A DNA stretch of 64,000 nucleotides, taken from Streptomyces caeruleatus. Its GTDB lineage: Bacteria; Actinomycetota; Actinomycetes; Streptomycetales; Streptomycetaceae. Shown piece after piece: positions 16,660 to 24,825 of this stretch (positions are counted from its first letter, which is position 1; the number at the start of each line of letters is the position of its first letter). Made by a program: the position numbers and the translations under genes. Where the stretch lies: contig NZ_KQ948924.1 in the NCBI RefSeq assembly GCF_001514235.1, positions 751,832 to 815,831 of the forward strand. Reading direction: 5' to 3'. The notes below the pieces were generated by a model that did no database searches, was not told the origin of the DNA, and saw nothing but the letters and a program-made list of their open reading frames with translations.

Positions 16660-17658
16660 TCAGCTGTTGAACGCGGCGTCGAAGGACGCGCTGGGCGGCT
16701 CGAAGTCGTACGCCTTGAGGCGGGTCAGCGCCTCCGGGGCGCCCTGGAGCCGGTCCATGCCGGCGTCCTCCCACTCCACGGAGATCGGGCCCTTGTAGTC
16801 GATGGAGCGCAGCATCCGGAAGACGTCCTCCCAGGGGACGTCGCCGTGCCCGGCCGACACGAAGTCCCAGCCCCGGCGCGGGTCACCCCACGGCAGATGG
16901 GAGCCGAGGCGGCCGTTACGGCCGTCGAGGCGCTTGCGGGCCTCCTTGCAGTCGACGTGGTAGATGCGGTCGCGGAAGTCCCAGAGGAAGCCGACGGGGT
17001 CGAGGTCCTGCCAGACGAAGTGGGAGGGGTCGAAGTTGAGGCCGAAGGCGGGGCGCCCCCCGACCGCCTCCAGGGCCCGCCAGGTCGTCCAGTAATCGTA
17101 GGCGATCTCACTGGGATGGACCTCGTGCGCGAACCGCACGCCCTCCTCGTCGAAAACGTCCAGGATGGGGTTCCAGCGGGTCGCGAAGTCCTCGTAGCCG
17201 CGCTCGATCATCGACTCGGGCGCGGGCGGGAACATCGCGACGAGGTGCCAGATCGCGGAGCCGGTGAAGCCGATCACCGTGTCGACGCCGAAGGCGGCCG
17301 CGGCCCGCGCGGTGTCCTTCATCCGCGCGGCGGCCCGCTGCCGGACGCCCTCCGGGTCGCCGTCGGCCCACACCTCGCCCGGCAGGATGGCCTGGTGGCG
17401 CTCGTCGATGATGGCGTCGCAGACCGCCTGGCCGACCAGATGGTTGGAGATCGCCCAGCACTTGAGGCCGTACTTGTCAAGCAGGGCCTTCCTGGAGTCG
17501 ATGTACGACGGGTCCGCGAGGGCCTTGTCGACCTCGAAGTGGTCGCCCCAGCAGGCGAGTTCGAGACCGTCGTAGCCGAAGTCGCGGGCGAGCCGGCAGA
17601 CCTCCTCCAGCGGCAGGTCGGCCCACTGGCCGGTGAACAGCGTGAACGTACGCGGCAT
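16660..17658 (-). CDS. Sugar phosphate isomerase/epimerase (AP endonuclease family 2 fold)
   Basis: 332 residues from ATG 17658. It is a TIM barrel with [15 protein letters not shown] (about 4), [18 protein letters not shown] (about 28), [12 protein letters not shown] (about 155), [17 protein letters not shown] (about 185; Asp/His metal ligands), HVDCKEARK (about 216; His) and [11 protein letters not shown] (about 295; Glu). Members of this branch isomerise or epimerise keto-sugars or inositols in the cytosol. It lies 15 bp after the Gfo/Idh dehydrogenase on the same strand, so the two probably act in sequence on the sugar brought in by the upstream ABC transporter. Exact substrate cannot be read from the sequence. 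Confidence 0.88.
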   Translation of the reverse strand: MPRTFTLFTGQWADLPLEEVCRLARDFGYDGLELACWGDHFEVDKALADPSYIDSRKALLDKYGLKCWAISNHLVGQAVCDAIIDERHQAILPGEVWADGDPEGVRQRAAARMKDTARAAAAFGVDTVIGFTGSAIWHLVAMFPPAPESMIERGYEDFATRWNPILDVFDEEGVRFAHEVHPSEIAYDYWTTWRALEAVGGRPAFGLNFDPSHFVWQDLDPVGFLWDFRDRIYHVDCKEARKRLDGRNGRLGSHLPWGDPRRGWDFVSAGHGDVPWEDVFRMLRSIDYKGPISVEWEDAGMDRLQGAPEALTRLKAYDFEPPSASFDAAFNS

Positions 17659-17673
17659 TGCGCGTCAGCCTCC

Positions 17674-18972
17674 TCAGACCGCGATCGGGGTGTAGACGGA
17701 GTTCTTCTCGGCGCTCTCCTCCACCGCCGCGAGCACGCGCTGCACGTGCAGCCCGTCGGCGAAGGAGGGTTCGGGCTGCCGGCCCTCGGCGATGGCGTGG
17801 ACCAGGTCGCGGGCCTGGTGGACGAAGGTGTGCTCGTAGCCGAGGCCGTGGCCCGGCGGCCACCAGGCGTCCAGGTAGGGGTGGTCGGGTTCGGTGACGA
17901 GGATGCGGCGGAAGCCGGCGTGGGCGCCGGGTTCGATGCCGTCGTGGTAGGAGAGTTCGTTGAGGCGTTCCAGGTCGAAGGCGATCGAGCCGCGCTCGCC
18001 GTTGAGTTCGATGCGCAGGGCGTTCTTGCGGCCGGTGGCGTAGCGGGTGGCCTCGAAGGAGGCGAGGGCGCCGGAGGGGAAGCGGCCCGTGAACACGGCG
18101 GCGTCGTCGACCGTGACCAGCCCCGTGGCGCTCTCGGCCGACACGGCGGACAGCCCCTTCACCGCCCCGCCGGGCAGCGGACGCTCCCGTACGAAGGTCT
18201 CCGTCAGCGCGGACACGCCGCTCAGCCTCTCCCCCGCCAGGTACTGCGCGAGATCGATGATGTGCGCGCCCAGGTCGCCCAGCGCGCCCGAGCCCGCCAG
18301 TTCCTTGCGCAGCCGCCAGGTCAGCGGGAACTGCGGGTCGACGAGCCAGTCCTGAAGGTACGTCACCCGTACGTGGCGCAGGCGTCCGAGGCGGCCGTCG
18401 GCGACCATGCTGCGGGCGAGGGCGGTGGCGGGCACCCGACGGTAGTTGAAGCCGACCATGGCCAACTGGCCGCGTTCATAGGCTTGTTCGGCAGCGCCCG
18501 CCATCGCCTCGGCCTCCTCGACGCTGTTCGCGAGGGGCTTCTCGCACAGGACGTGCTTGCCTGCGGCCAACGCGGCGAGCGCGATCTCGGCGTGGCTGTC
18601 GCCCGGGGTGCAGATGTCGACGAGGTCGATGTCGTCCCGCGCGATCAGGGCCCGCCAGTCGGTCTCGGTCGACGCCCAGCCGTGCCGCTCGGCCGCCGCC
18701 CGCACAGCGGTGGCGTCCCGCCCGCAGATCGCGGCCAGGACCGGGCTGCGGGGCAGATCGAAGACCCGGCCCGCCGTGCGCCAGCCCTGCGAGTGCGCGG
18801 CACCCATGAACGCGTAGCCGACCATGCCGACGCGCAGCGGCGGCCTTCCGGCCGCCGTGCCTGGCGGGGACACCTCGGGCCCGGTCCCGGCCGCGGGGCC
18901 GGACACGCCCGCCCCGTCAGCCGTGGCCCCTGCCTGCGCCTCGGCCTCGTCGGGCTGCTGCGGCTGTCCCAT
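17674..18972 (-). CDS. Gfo/Idh/MocA-family NAD(P)-dependent sugar dehydrogenase
   Basis: 432 residues from ATG 18972. The N-terminal 48 residues are Ala/Gly/Pro-rich and absent from typical members (about 380 residues). The Rossmann fold follows with RVGMVGYAFMGAAHSQGW (about 48), DLVDICTPGDSHAEIALAAL (about 110), and the family CEKPLANSVEEAEAM (about 140; catalytic Lys of EKP). Downstream are GDLGAHIIDLAQYLAG and the C-terminal alpha/beta domain. Likely reaction: reversible oxidation of a sugar or cyclitol hydroxyl with NAD(P). It is followed 15 bp later by the isomerase gene. An alternative internal start at GMVGYAF is too late, so a GTG near codon 48 would be the only competitor. Confidence 0.88.
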   Translation of the reverse strand: MGQPQQPDEAEAQAGATADGAGVSGPAAGTGPEVSPPGTAAGRPPLRVGMVGYAFMGAAHSQGWRTAGRVFDLPRSPVLAAICGRDATAVRAAAERHGWASTETDWRALIARDDIDLVDICTPGDSHAEIALAALAAGKHVLCEKPLANSVEEAEAMAGAAEQAYERGQLAMVGFNYRRVPATALARSMVADGRLGRLRHVRVTYLQDWLVDPQFPLTWRLRKELAGSGALGDLGAHIIDLAQYLAGERLSGVSALTETFVRERPLPGGAVKGLSAVSAESATGLVTVDDAAVFTGRFPSGALASFEATRYATGRKNALRIELNGERGSIAFDLERLNELSYHDGIEPGAHAGFRRILVTEPDHPYLDAWWPPGHGLGYEHTFVHQARDLVHAIAEGRQPEPSFADGLHVQRVLAAVEESAEKNSVYTPIAV

Positions 18973-19519
18973 GCGATAGTCCTCCTCGTCGTCGTGCAGC
19001 GGTGGGGGGTTGCGGGGGCGCTCAGCGGATCGTGCCGTCCTGTCGGCTCGGGCCTCGCCGGTCTGCGGACCTGCGTCGCCTACGGTCCTGCGTGGCCCAG
19101 GGACCTGCGGGTCAACGGGACCGCGGGTCTACCGGACCTGCCGACCTACGGGACTGCGGGTCCACGGAACTGCGGACCTGCGGACCTGCGGACCTGCGGG
19201 TCAACGGGATGCGGATCTGCGGGACTGCGGGTCCACGGAACTGCGGATCTGCGGATCTGCGGACCTGCGGACCTGCGGGTCAACGGGACTGCGGTCTACG
19301 GGACTGCGGGTCAACAGGGCAGTGGGCTGCCAACGTCGACTCCCCGGCCCGGTCGCCGCGCCCCCGTGCCACGGCGCCCCCACCCCCGTCCACCACTCGC
19401 CCGCAGCCAACCCCCGACCCCGGAGCCCGGAGCCCGGAGCCCGATCGAGGGTCGGCTCGATCCCTGAACGCCCACGGCCCTGCCCGACGGACGCCTCGCC
19501 CCGTCGGGCAGGGTGCGCC
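18973..19519. other. 547-bp gene-free stretch between dehydrogenase and binding-protein genes
   Basis: This is unusually long for an apparent operon. It holds the 8-bp-based tandem array (19100-19320) and a C-rich stretch (about 19335-19450). A few open frames cross it on the + strand, but they consist of repeat-derived residues and lack coding character. A separate promoter for the dehydrogenase could lie at 18973-19095; I see no clear -10/-35. Confidence 0.6.
19100..19320. repeat. Nested tandem repeat array (8-bp unit within a 60-68-bp duplication)
   Basis: The basic unit is CTGCGGAC with GGTCAACGGGA-type spacers. A 60-bp block at 19150-19209 recurs at 19221-19288 as 68 bp, longer by exactly one 8-bp unit. 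Units not divisible by 3 argue against coding. No IS-like termini are visible. Confidence 0.85.
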
Positions 19520-20557
19520 TCACTTGAAGCCGGTGGGCATGTACTGGTCGACGTTGTCCTTGTCGACGACCGCCGAGTAGAGCGTGATCGAGGCGGGGAT
19601 CTCGAACTCGGCCATGCCGCCGACGCCCTTGCTCTGCCCCAGGGCACGGGCCAGGTCGATGGCGGACGCCGCCATGGTCGGCGGGTACAGGACGGTGGCC
19701 TTGAGGACGCCGTCGTCCTTCTTGATCGCCTGGAAGGCGGACAACGCGCCGGCGCCGCCGACCATGAGGAAGTCGTCGCGACCGGCCTGCTCGATGGCCC
19801 GCAGCGCGCCCACGCCCTGGTCGTCGTCGTGGTTCCACAGGGCGTCGAACTTCGACTGCGCCTGAAGGAGTTGGGCCATCTTGGCCTGCCCGGACTCGAC
19901 CGTGAACTCCGCCGCCTGACGGGCCACCTTCTTGATGTTCGGGTAGTTCTTCAGGGCGTCGTCGAAGCCCTGCGTACGCTGCTGGGTCAGCTCCAGGTTG
20001 TCCAGGCCGGCCAGTTCGATGACCGTGGCGTCGGCCTTCCCCTTGAGCTTCTCGCCGATGTAGTGCCCGGCGTTGAGGCCCATGCCGTAGTTGTCGCCGC
20101 CGATCCAGCAGCGGTACGCCTGCGGGGTGTTGAAGATCCGGTCGAGGTTGATGACCGGGATGTTCGCGCGCATCGCCTTCAGGCCGACCTGGGTGAGCGC
20201 CTTGCCGTCGGCGGGCAGCACCACCAGGACGTCGACCTTCTTGTTGATCAGCGTCTCGATCTGGCCGATCTGCGCGGCGGTGTCGTTGGACCCCTCCGTG
20301 ATCTCCAGGGTGACGTCCGAGTACTTCTTGGCCCGGCTCTTGGCGTTGTCGTTGATGGCGTTGAGCCAGCCGTGGTCGGCCTGCGGACCGGCGAAGCCGA
20401 TCGTGACCTCCTTGCCGGGCTTGTCGTCGGCGGCCGGCTGGTCGTTGGCGGCCGGCTCGTCGTCCGACTCGTTGCTGGTGCAACCCACGAGGAGGGCACC
20501 GGCGCCCATCGCGGCGGTTCCGAACAGCAGCCCTCTGCGACTGGTGAGCTCTGGCAT
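19520..20557 (-). CDS. Sugar ABC transporter substrate-binding lipoprotein (CUT2 / periplasmic-binding type 1)
   Basis: 345 residues from ATG 20557. The N-terminus combines a twin-arginine motif (TSRRGLLFG) with a lipobox ending in VGC at about residue 25, so it is probably a Tat-exported lipoprotein anchored outside the membrane. An acidic Asp/Pro/Ala linker follows, then the type-1 sugar-binding fold: KEVTIGFAGPQADHGWLNAI (about 47), DVLVVLPADGKALTQV (about 115), PVINLDRIF, and ALWNHDDDQGVGALRAI (about 230). It resembles ribose/inositol/rhizopine-binding proteins; the ligand is unknown. The start lies 17 bp after the permease stop. Confidence 0.9.
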   Translation of the reverse strand: MPELTSRRGLLFGTAAMGAGALLVGCTSNESDDEPAANDQPAADDKPGKEVTIGFAGPQADHGWLNAINDNAKSRAKKYSDVTLEITEGSNDTAAQIGQIETLINKKVDVLVVLPADGKALTQVGLKAMRANIPVINLDRIFNTPQAYRCWIGGDNYGMGLNAGHYIGEKLKGKADATVIELAGLDNLELTQQRTQGFDDALKNYPNIKKVARQAAEFTVESGQAKMAQLLQAQSKFDALWNHDDDQGVGALRAIEQAGRDDFLMVGGAGALSAFQAIKKDDGVLKATVLYPPTMAASAIDLARALGQSKGVGGMAEFEIPASITLYSAVVDKDNVDQYMPTGFK

Positions 20558-20574
20558 GACGGTGAACCCTTTCC

Positions 20575-21594
20575 TCAGGTCGTGCTCGCGGTACGGCGCT
20601 GGACCAGCACGGCGGCGACGATGATCGCGCCCTTGGCGATCTGCTGGACGTCGCTCTGCAGGTTGTTCAGGGCGAAGATGTTGGTGATCGTGGTGAAGAT
20701 CAGGACGCCGAGCACTGAGCCGGTGATGGTGCCGCGACCCCCGCTGAGCAGCGTGCCGCCGATGATCGCGGCCGCGATGGCGTCGAGTTCGTAGAGGTTG
20801 CCGTTGGTGTTCTGGCCGGAGCCGGACAGGATGATCAGCATGAAGGCGGCGATGCCGCAGCACAGTCCGGACAGCAGATAGAGGTAGAGCCGCTGGCGTC
20901 GGACGTCGATGCCGGCGAGCCGGGCCGCCTCCGCGTTGCCGCCGACGGCGACCGTGCGGCGTCCGAAGGTCGTGCGGTTGAGGATCAGCCAGCCGATGAT
21001 CGTCACGACCGCGAACACCATGACCAGCGGCGGAATGCCGAGCACGTACGCGTCGCGCTCGCCGAGGTCCAGCACGGAGGGGATGGTGACGATCTGCGTC
21101 TTGCCGTCCGTGATCTGGAGGGCGAGTCCGCGCGCGGAGGCCAGCATGGCGAGCGTGGCGATGAACGGGACCATCGCGCCGTACGCGATCAGCACTCCGT
21201 TGACCAGCCCGCACGCCACGCCGACGATCACCGCCGTGAAGAGGATGCCGGCGAATCCGTACTCCTGGGTCGCGACGGTCGTCGCCCACACCGAGGCGAG
21301 CGCGACGATCGCGCCGACGGACAGGTCGATGCCGCCGGAGGTGATGACGAAGGTCATGCCGACGGTGACGACGCCGATCACGGAGCCCTGGGTGAGGACG
21401 AGTTGGAGGTTGCGGGTGTCCAGAAACTCGTCCGGCTTGGTGATGCCGCCGATGAGGATCAGCGCGGCGAGGACGCCGAGCAGGGAGAGGGTGCGCACGT
21501 CGGCGCGGGCCATCAGGCCCCGCCAGGCGGGCGCCGCTCCGGCGGACGGCACCTTGCCGGTGCTGTCCCGGGGCGGGGAGGCGTGCTGCGTCAT
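20575..21594 (-). CDS. Sugar ABC transporter permease (CUT2 / BPD_transp_2)
   Basis: 339 residues with about ten hydrophobic segments and the CUT2 permease motif GGIDLSVGAIVALASV (about residues 90-105). Further typical stretches are AVGGNAEAARLAGIDV (about 215; EAA-like contact with the ATPase) and IAAAIIGGTLLSGGRGTI (about 275). CUT2 systems use one permease gene as a homodimer and a double ATPase, as found here. ATG 21594 overlaps the ATPase stop by 4 bp. The first 30 residues are polar and cytoplasmic. Confidence 0.92.
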   Translation of the reverse strand: MTQHASPPRDSTGKVPSAGAAPAWRGLMARADVRTLSLLGVLAALILIGGITKPDEFLDTRNLQLVLTQGSVIGVVTVGMTFVITSGGIDLSVGAIVALASVWATTVATQEYGFAGILFTAVIVGVACGLVNGVLIAYGAMVPFIATLAMLASARGLALQITDGKTQIVTIPSVLDLGERDAYVLGIPPLVMVFAVVTIIGWLILNRTTFGRRTVAVGGNAEAARLAGIDVRRQRLYLYLLSGLCCGIAAFMLIILSGSGQNTNGNLYELDAIAAAIIGGTLLSGGRGTITGSVLGVLIFTTITNIFALNNLQSDVQQIAKGAIIVAAVLVQRRTASTT

Positions 21595-23111
21595 GACGCC
21601 GGGCTTCCTTCCATGACGAGGTCGAGTACGCGGTGTTCGTCGAGTTCGCGGGCCGGTGCGGTGTGGACGACGCGGCCTTCGCGCAGGACCAGGACGCGGT
21701 CGGCGAGGCCGAGGACTTCGGGCACTTCACTGGAGACCAGCAGCACGGCGAGGCCTTCGTCGGCCAGTCGGCGCACGACCGCGTACAGCTCGGCGCGGGC
21801 GCCGACGTCGACGCCGCGGGTGGGTTCGTCGAGCAGCAGGACGCGGCAGCCGCGCAGCAGCCAGCGGGCCAGGACGGCCTTTTGCTGGTTGCCGCCGGAG
21901 AGGGTGCGCACGGGCACCGAGGGGTTGTCGGGCCGCAGCGACAGCTCACGGGTCGCGGCCCGCGCGGCGCCCAGTTCCGCGGCGCGGTCGATCCAGCCGC
22001 CGCGGGAGAAGCGGGACATGGAGGAGACGGAGACGTTGCGGGTGACGGACTCCAGCATCAGCAGCGCCTGCGCCTTGCGTTCCTCGGGGGCGAGCCCGAG
22101 TCCGGCGCGCACGGCGGCCCGTACGCTGCCCGGCTTCAACGGCCGTCCGTCCACGAGGACTTGACCGGCGCTCGGCTTCCTGGCCCCGTAGATCGTCTCC
22201 AGGATCTCGGAGCGCCCCGAGCCGACCAGTCCCGCGAGCCCCACGATCTCCCCGGGCCGCACGGTCAGGTCGAGGGGCTCGAACTCCCCGTGCCGGGCGA
22301 GTCCCCGCACCTCCAGCAGCGGCTCGCCGCCCGTCGCGTCCTTCGGCGGCCGCTCGGGGAACACGTACTCGACGTTGCGCCCCGTCATCATCGCCACGAC
22401 GTCCCGTGTCGGCGTCGTCTTCGCCGGAAGCCCGCCCGCCACGGCCCGCCCGTCCTTCAGCACGGTCACCCGGTCGCCGATCCGGCGGATCTCCTCCAGC
22501 CGGTGCGAGATATAGACGACGGCGACTCCGGCGGAGGTGAGGTCGCCGACGATGCGGAAGAGGTTGTCGACCTCGTCCGGGTCGAGGGCGGCGGACGGCT
22601 CGTCCATCACGATCAGCCGTACGTCGTGGGAGAGCGCCCGGGCCATCGAAACGATCTGCTGCTGGGCCGCCGACAGGTCCCCGACCAGCCTGGCCGGGTC
22701 GATCTCCGGATGCCCAAGTCGCTTGAGCAACTGGGTTGTTGATGCTCGGGCCACCTTTCCACGTACGACGAAACCGGCGGCCGTGGGTTCATGGCCGAGG
22801 TGGACGTTCTCGGCCACCGACAGGTGCTCGACCAGGTCGAGTTCCTGGTAGATGGTGGCGATGCCGAGGCGCATCGCGGCGATCGGCGAGCGGAGGGTGA
22901 CCCCCTCGCCGCGCCAGCGGATGGTGCCGGTGTCGGGCTGGTGGGCGCCGGCCAGGACCTTGATGAGGGTGGACTTGCCGGCGCCGTTCTGGCCGAGCAG
23001 GCAGTGCACTTCACCGGCCTGGACGTCGAGGTCGACGCCGTCGAGGGCGCGGACTCCGGGGAACGACTTGGTGATGCCGTTCATGCTGAGCAGCGGTGGT
23101 ACTGGTGCCAT
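21591..23111 (-). CDS. Sugar ABC transporter ATP-binding protein (double ABC, CUT2)
   Basis: 506 residues with two fused ABC domains. Domain 1 has Walker A GQNGAGKST (about 39), a degenerate signature LSAAQQQIVSMARAL (about 145) and Walker B LIVMDEPSAALD (about 165). Domain 2 has a modified Walker A GLVGSGRSEI (about 300), signature LSGGNQQKAVLARWLL (about 405) and Walker B LLLDEPTRGVD (about 430). A non-canonical second P-loop is normal for CUT2 ATPases. ATG 23111 starts the transporter operon 131 bp after the ROK gene. That gap contains only short direct repeats (GAGCGATGCAGGGCG twice, about 23165-23195). Confidence 0.93.
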   Translation of the reverse strand: MAPVPPLLSMNGITKSFPGVRALDGVDLDVQAGEVHCLLGQNGAGKSTLIKVLAGAHQPDTGTIRWRGEGVTLRSPIAAMRLGIATIYQELDLVEHLSVAENVHLGHEPTAAGFVVRGKVARASTTQLLKRLGHPEIDPARLVGDLSAAQQQIVSMARALSHDVRLIVMDEPSAALDPDEVDNLFRIVGDLTSAGVAVVYISHRLEEIRRIGDRVTVLKDGRAVAGGLPAKTTPTRDVVAMMTGRNVEYVFPERPPKDATGGEPLLEVRGLARHGEFEPLDLTVRPGEIVGLAGLVGSGRSEILETIYGARKPSAGQVLVDGRPLKPGSVRAAVRAGLGLAPEERKAQALLMLESVTRNVSVSSMSRFSRGGWIDRAAELGAARAATRELSLRPDNPSVPVRTLSGGNQQKAVLARWLLRGCRVLLLDEPTRGVDVGARAELYAVVRRLADEGLAVLLVSSEVPEVLGLADRVLVLREGRVVHTAPARELDEHRVLDLVMEGSPAS

Positions 23112-23242
23112 GAGGTCCCCTTGGCGGGCGTGCGGGCCGGTTCAGGGCAGGGCGAGGCAGGACAGAGCGATGCAGGGCGGAGCGATGCAGGGCGGAGCGA
23201 GGTGCGAGGTGTGGTGCCGGTGAGCCGTACGGGGTGGGTGGC

Positions 23243-24433
23243 TTACGCGGGTGAGAACAGGTGGTCGCTGATGAGCCGGGCCGCGCCGATGACGCCGGCG
23301 GTGGGGCCCAGCTCGCCCAGGACGATGGGGAGGTTGCCGGTCGCCAGGGGCAGCGACTGGCGGTAGACCTGGGTGCGGATCGCGGCGAGGAGGTTGTGGC
23401 CGAGGCCGGTCACCCCGCCACCGATCACCACCAGGCCGGGGTTGAAGAAACTGACGAGTCCGGCGATGACCTGGCCGACGCGGTTGCCGCCCTCGCGGAT
23501 CAGGTCGAGCGCGGTGGCGTCACCGGCGGCGGCCGCGGCCGCGACGTCGACGGCGGTCAGGGTGCCGTTCGCCTCAAGCCGCGAGGCCAACTCGACAGTG
23601 AGCCCCTGCTGGGCCGCTTCCACGGCGTCCCGGGCGAGGGCCGCCCCGCTGAAGTGCGCCTCAAGGCAGCCCCGGTTGCCGCAGGCGCAGGGGCGGCCGT
23701 CCGGCACGGCCTGGATGTGCCCGATGTCGCCCGCGCTGCCCGTGACCCCACGGTGGACGTCACCGCCCGCGACGATGCCGCAGCCGATGCCGGTGCCGAT
23801 CTTGACGCAGAGGAAGTCGCCCACGGAGCGTGCGACGCCCGCGTGCTGCTCCCCCATCGCCATGAGGTTCACGTCGTTGTCGACCATGACCGGGCAGCCC
23901 AGCTCCTGGCTGAGCGCCTCCCGCACGGGGAAGCCGTCCCAGCCCGGCATGATCGGCGGGGCCACCGGCACGCCCTCGGGGAAGCGGACCGGTCCCGGGA
24001 CGCCGATGCCGGCGCCGTCGAAACCCTCCGCGAGCCCGGAGACCCTCAACTTCGCGGCCATGGACAGGACTTGCTCGAAAACCGCGACGGGCCCCTCGCG
24101 TACGTCCATGGGCTGGTTGAGATGGCCGAGGATCTCCAGTTCGGCGTTGGTGACGGCGACGTCGACCGAGGTCGCGCCGATGTCGACGCCGAGGAAGCGC
24201 AGCCCGGGGTTGAGCCGGACGTTGTGGGAGCGGCGGCCACCGCGGGAGGCGGCGAGTCCGTCGGCCACGACCAGGCCCGTCTCCAGCAGCCGGTCCACCT
24301 CCACGGCCAGCTTGGACCGTGAGAGGTCGATCTGATCGCCCAGCTGGGCCCGGGAGTTGGGTCCGCCGTCGCGCAGCAGCTTGAGCAGTCGTGCCTGATG
24401 GGCGTTCGCGGGTCGCGCGGTCATACGTCTCAC
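23243..24433 (-). CDS. ROK-family transcriptional regulator
   Basis: 396 residues. GTG 24433 was preferred because GGAGG lies 5 bp upstream; ATG 24424 would be 14 bp away from it. It has an N-terminal winged HTH (ANSRAQLGDQIDLSRSKLAVEV-like region, about 15-60; variants RAQLGDQIDLSRSKL visible), then the ROK sugar-kinase fold: LGVDIGATSVDVAV (about 95, phosphate loop), GIGVPGPV (about 160), and the ROK zinc motif CACGNRGCLEAHFSG (about 255). It probably represses the adjacent ABC transporter, dehydrogenase and secreted GSDH-ThuA-DUF1080 genes and is released by a sugar or sugar phosphate. Confidence 0.92.
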   Translation of the reverse strand: MRRMTARPANAHQARLLKLLRDGGPNSRAQLGDQIDLSRSKLAVEVDRLLETGLVVADGLAASRGGRRSHNVRLNPGLRFLGVDIGATSVDVAVTNAELEILGHLNQPMDVREGPVAVFEQVLSMAAKLRVSGLAEGFDGAGIGVPGPVRFPEGVPVAPPIMPGWDGFPVREALSQELGCPVMVDNDVNLMAMGEQHAGVARSVGDFLCVKIGTGIGCGIVAGGDVHRGVTGSAGDIGHIQAVPDGRPCACGNRGCLEAHFSGAALARDAVEAAQQGLTVELASRLEANGTLTAVDVAAAAAAGDATALDLIREGGNRVGQVIAGLVSFFNPGLVVIGGGVTGLGHNLLAAIRTQVYRQSLPLATGNLPIVLGELGPTAGVIGAARLISDHLFSPA

Positions 24434-24559
24434 GAGCCCCTCCCCGCCTCATTCGGCCTGTGCGCGCCGGGTTTCGGCCACCCGGGGTGGCCTGCTTTCG
24501 AGGGGAACGTAGCAGCGCCTGCCGGGACTGGGAAGAACTTGCGCACAGATTGCCGTCAA

Positions 24560-24582
24560 CTTTCTCCACTCACAGGACAAAG
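24560..24582. promoter_or_regulatory. Putative ROK-regulator operator, copy B
   Basis: This copy is CTTTCTCC-N3-CACAGGACAAAG, identical to copy A (16561-16583) at 20 of 23 positions, the three differences all in the central triplet. It lies 127 bp upstream of the ROK start, next to a TTGACG-like -35 on the minus strand, a position suited to autoregulation and control of the ABC operon. Confidence 0.68.
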
Positions 24583-24600
24583 GAGAGGGCGCGAGGGCTT

Positions 24601-24635
24601 CGCAAGGATGCGCAAGGATGCGCAAAGAGTGCGCG
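24601..24635. repeat. Short 10-bp direct repeats upstream of ROK
   Basis: CGCAAGGATG occurs twice perfectly (24601-24620), then as CGCAAAGAGTG with a trailing CGCG. This is a small tandem array in noncoding DNA, with no evident function. Confidence 0.7.
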
Positions 24636-24825
24636 AGGGGTGAGTCCGACGCCGCGGCTGATCGCCCATGTGCGCCAACGGGGCGCAATCGGGCCATGGT
24701 TGGCCATGCTTTCTCCGCCGACAGGAGTGCTGCCGACAGGAGTACTGGGGGGAACGCGGACGGCTCAGGGGATCCTCGTCAGACGGTTCGTGCTGCCGCC
24801 GCGGTCCTGAACACCGCGGCGCAGC

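Larger units (their letters stand above)
24434..24825. other. Gene-free region upstream of the ROK gene
   Basis: 392 bp between the ROK start and the 3' end of the GntR gene. It contains the putative ROK operator (24560-24582). Three 10-bp copies of CGCAAGGATG, the last degenerate, lie at 24601-24630, and a GACAGGAGT direct repeat at about 24720-24745. TTGACG on the minus strand (revcomp of 24551-24562 region) could be a -35. No gene is evident. Confidence 0.55.

Noticed and set aside
19100-19320. A CRISPR-like array
   Set aside because: The units are 8 bp with no unique spacers and no cas genes; a minisatellite fits better.
10108-19467. A 3119-codon open frame on the + strand
   Set aside because: It is the antisense shadow of seven well-supported minus-strand genes; its residues are repetitive Gly/Val/Glu/Ala typical of such frames in high-GC DNA.
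19010-20794. A gene on the + strand encoding Cys/Gly/Leu repeats
   Set aside because: The residues derive only from the tandem array and from antisense of the binding-protein gene; the 8-bp unit would shift frame.
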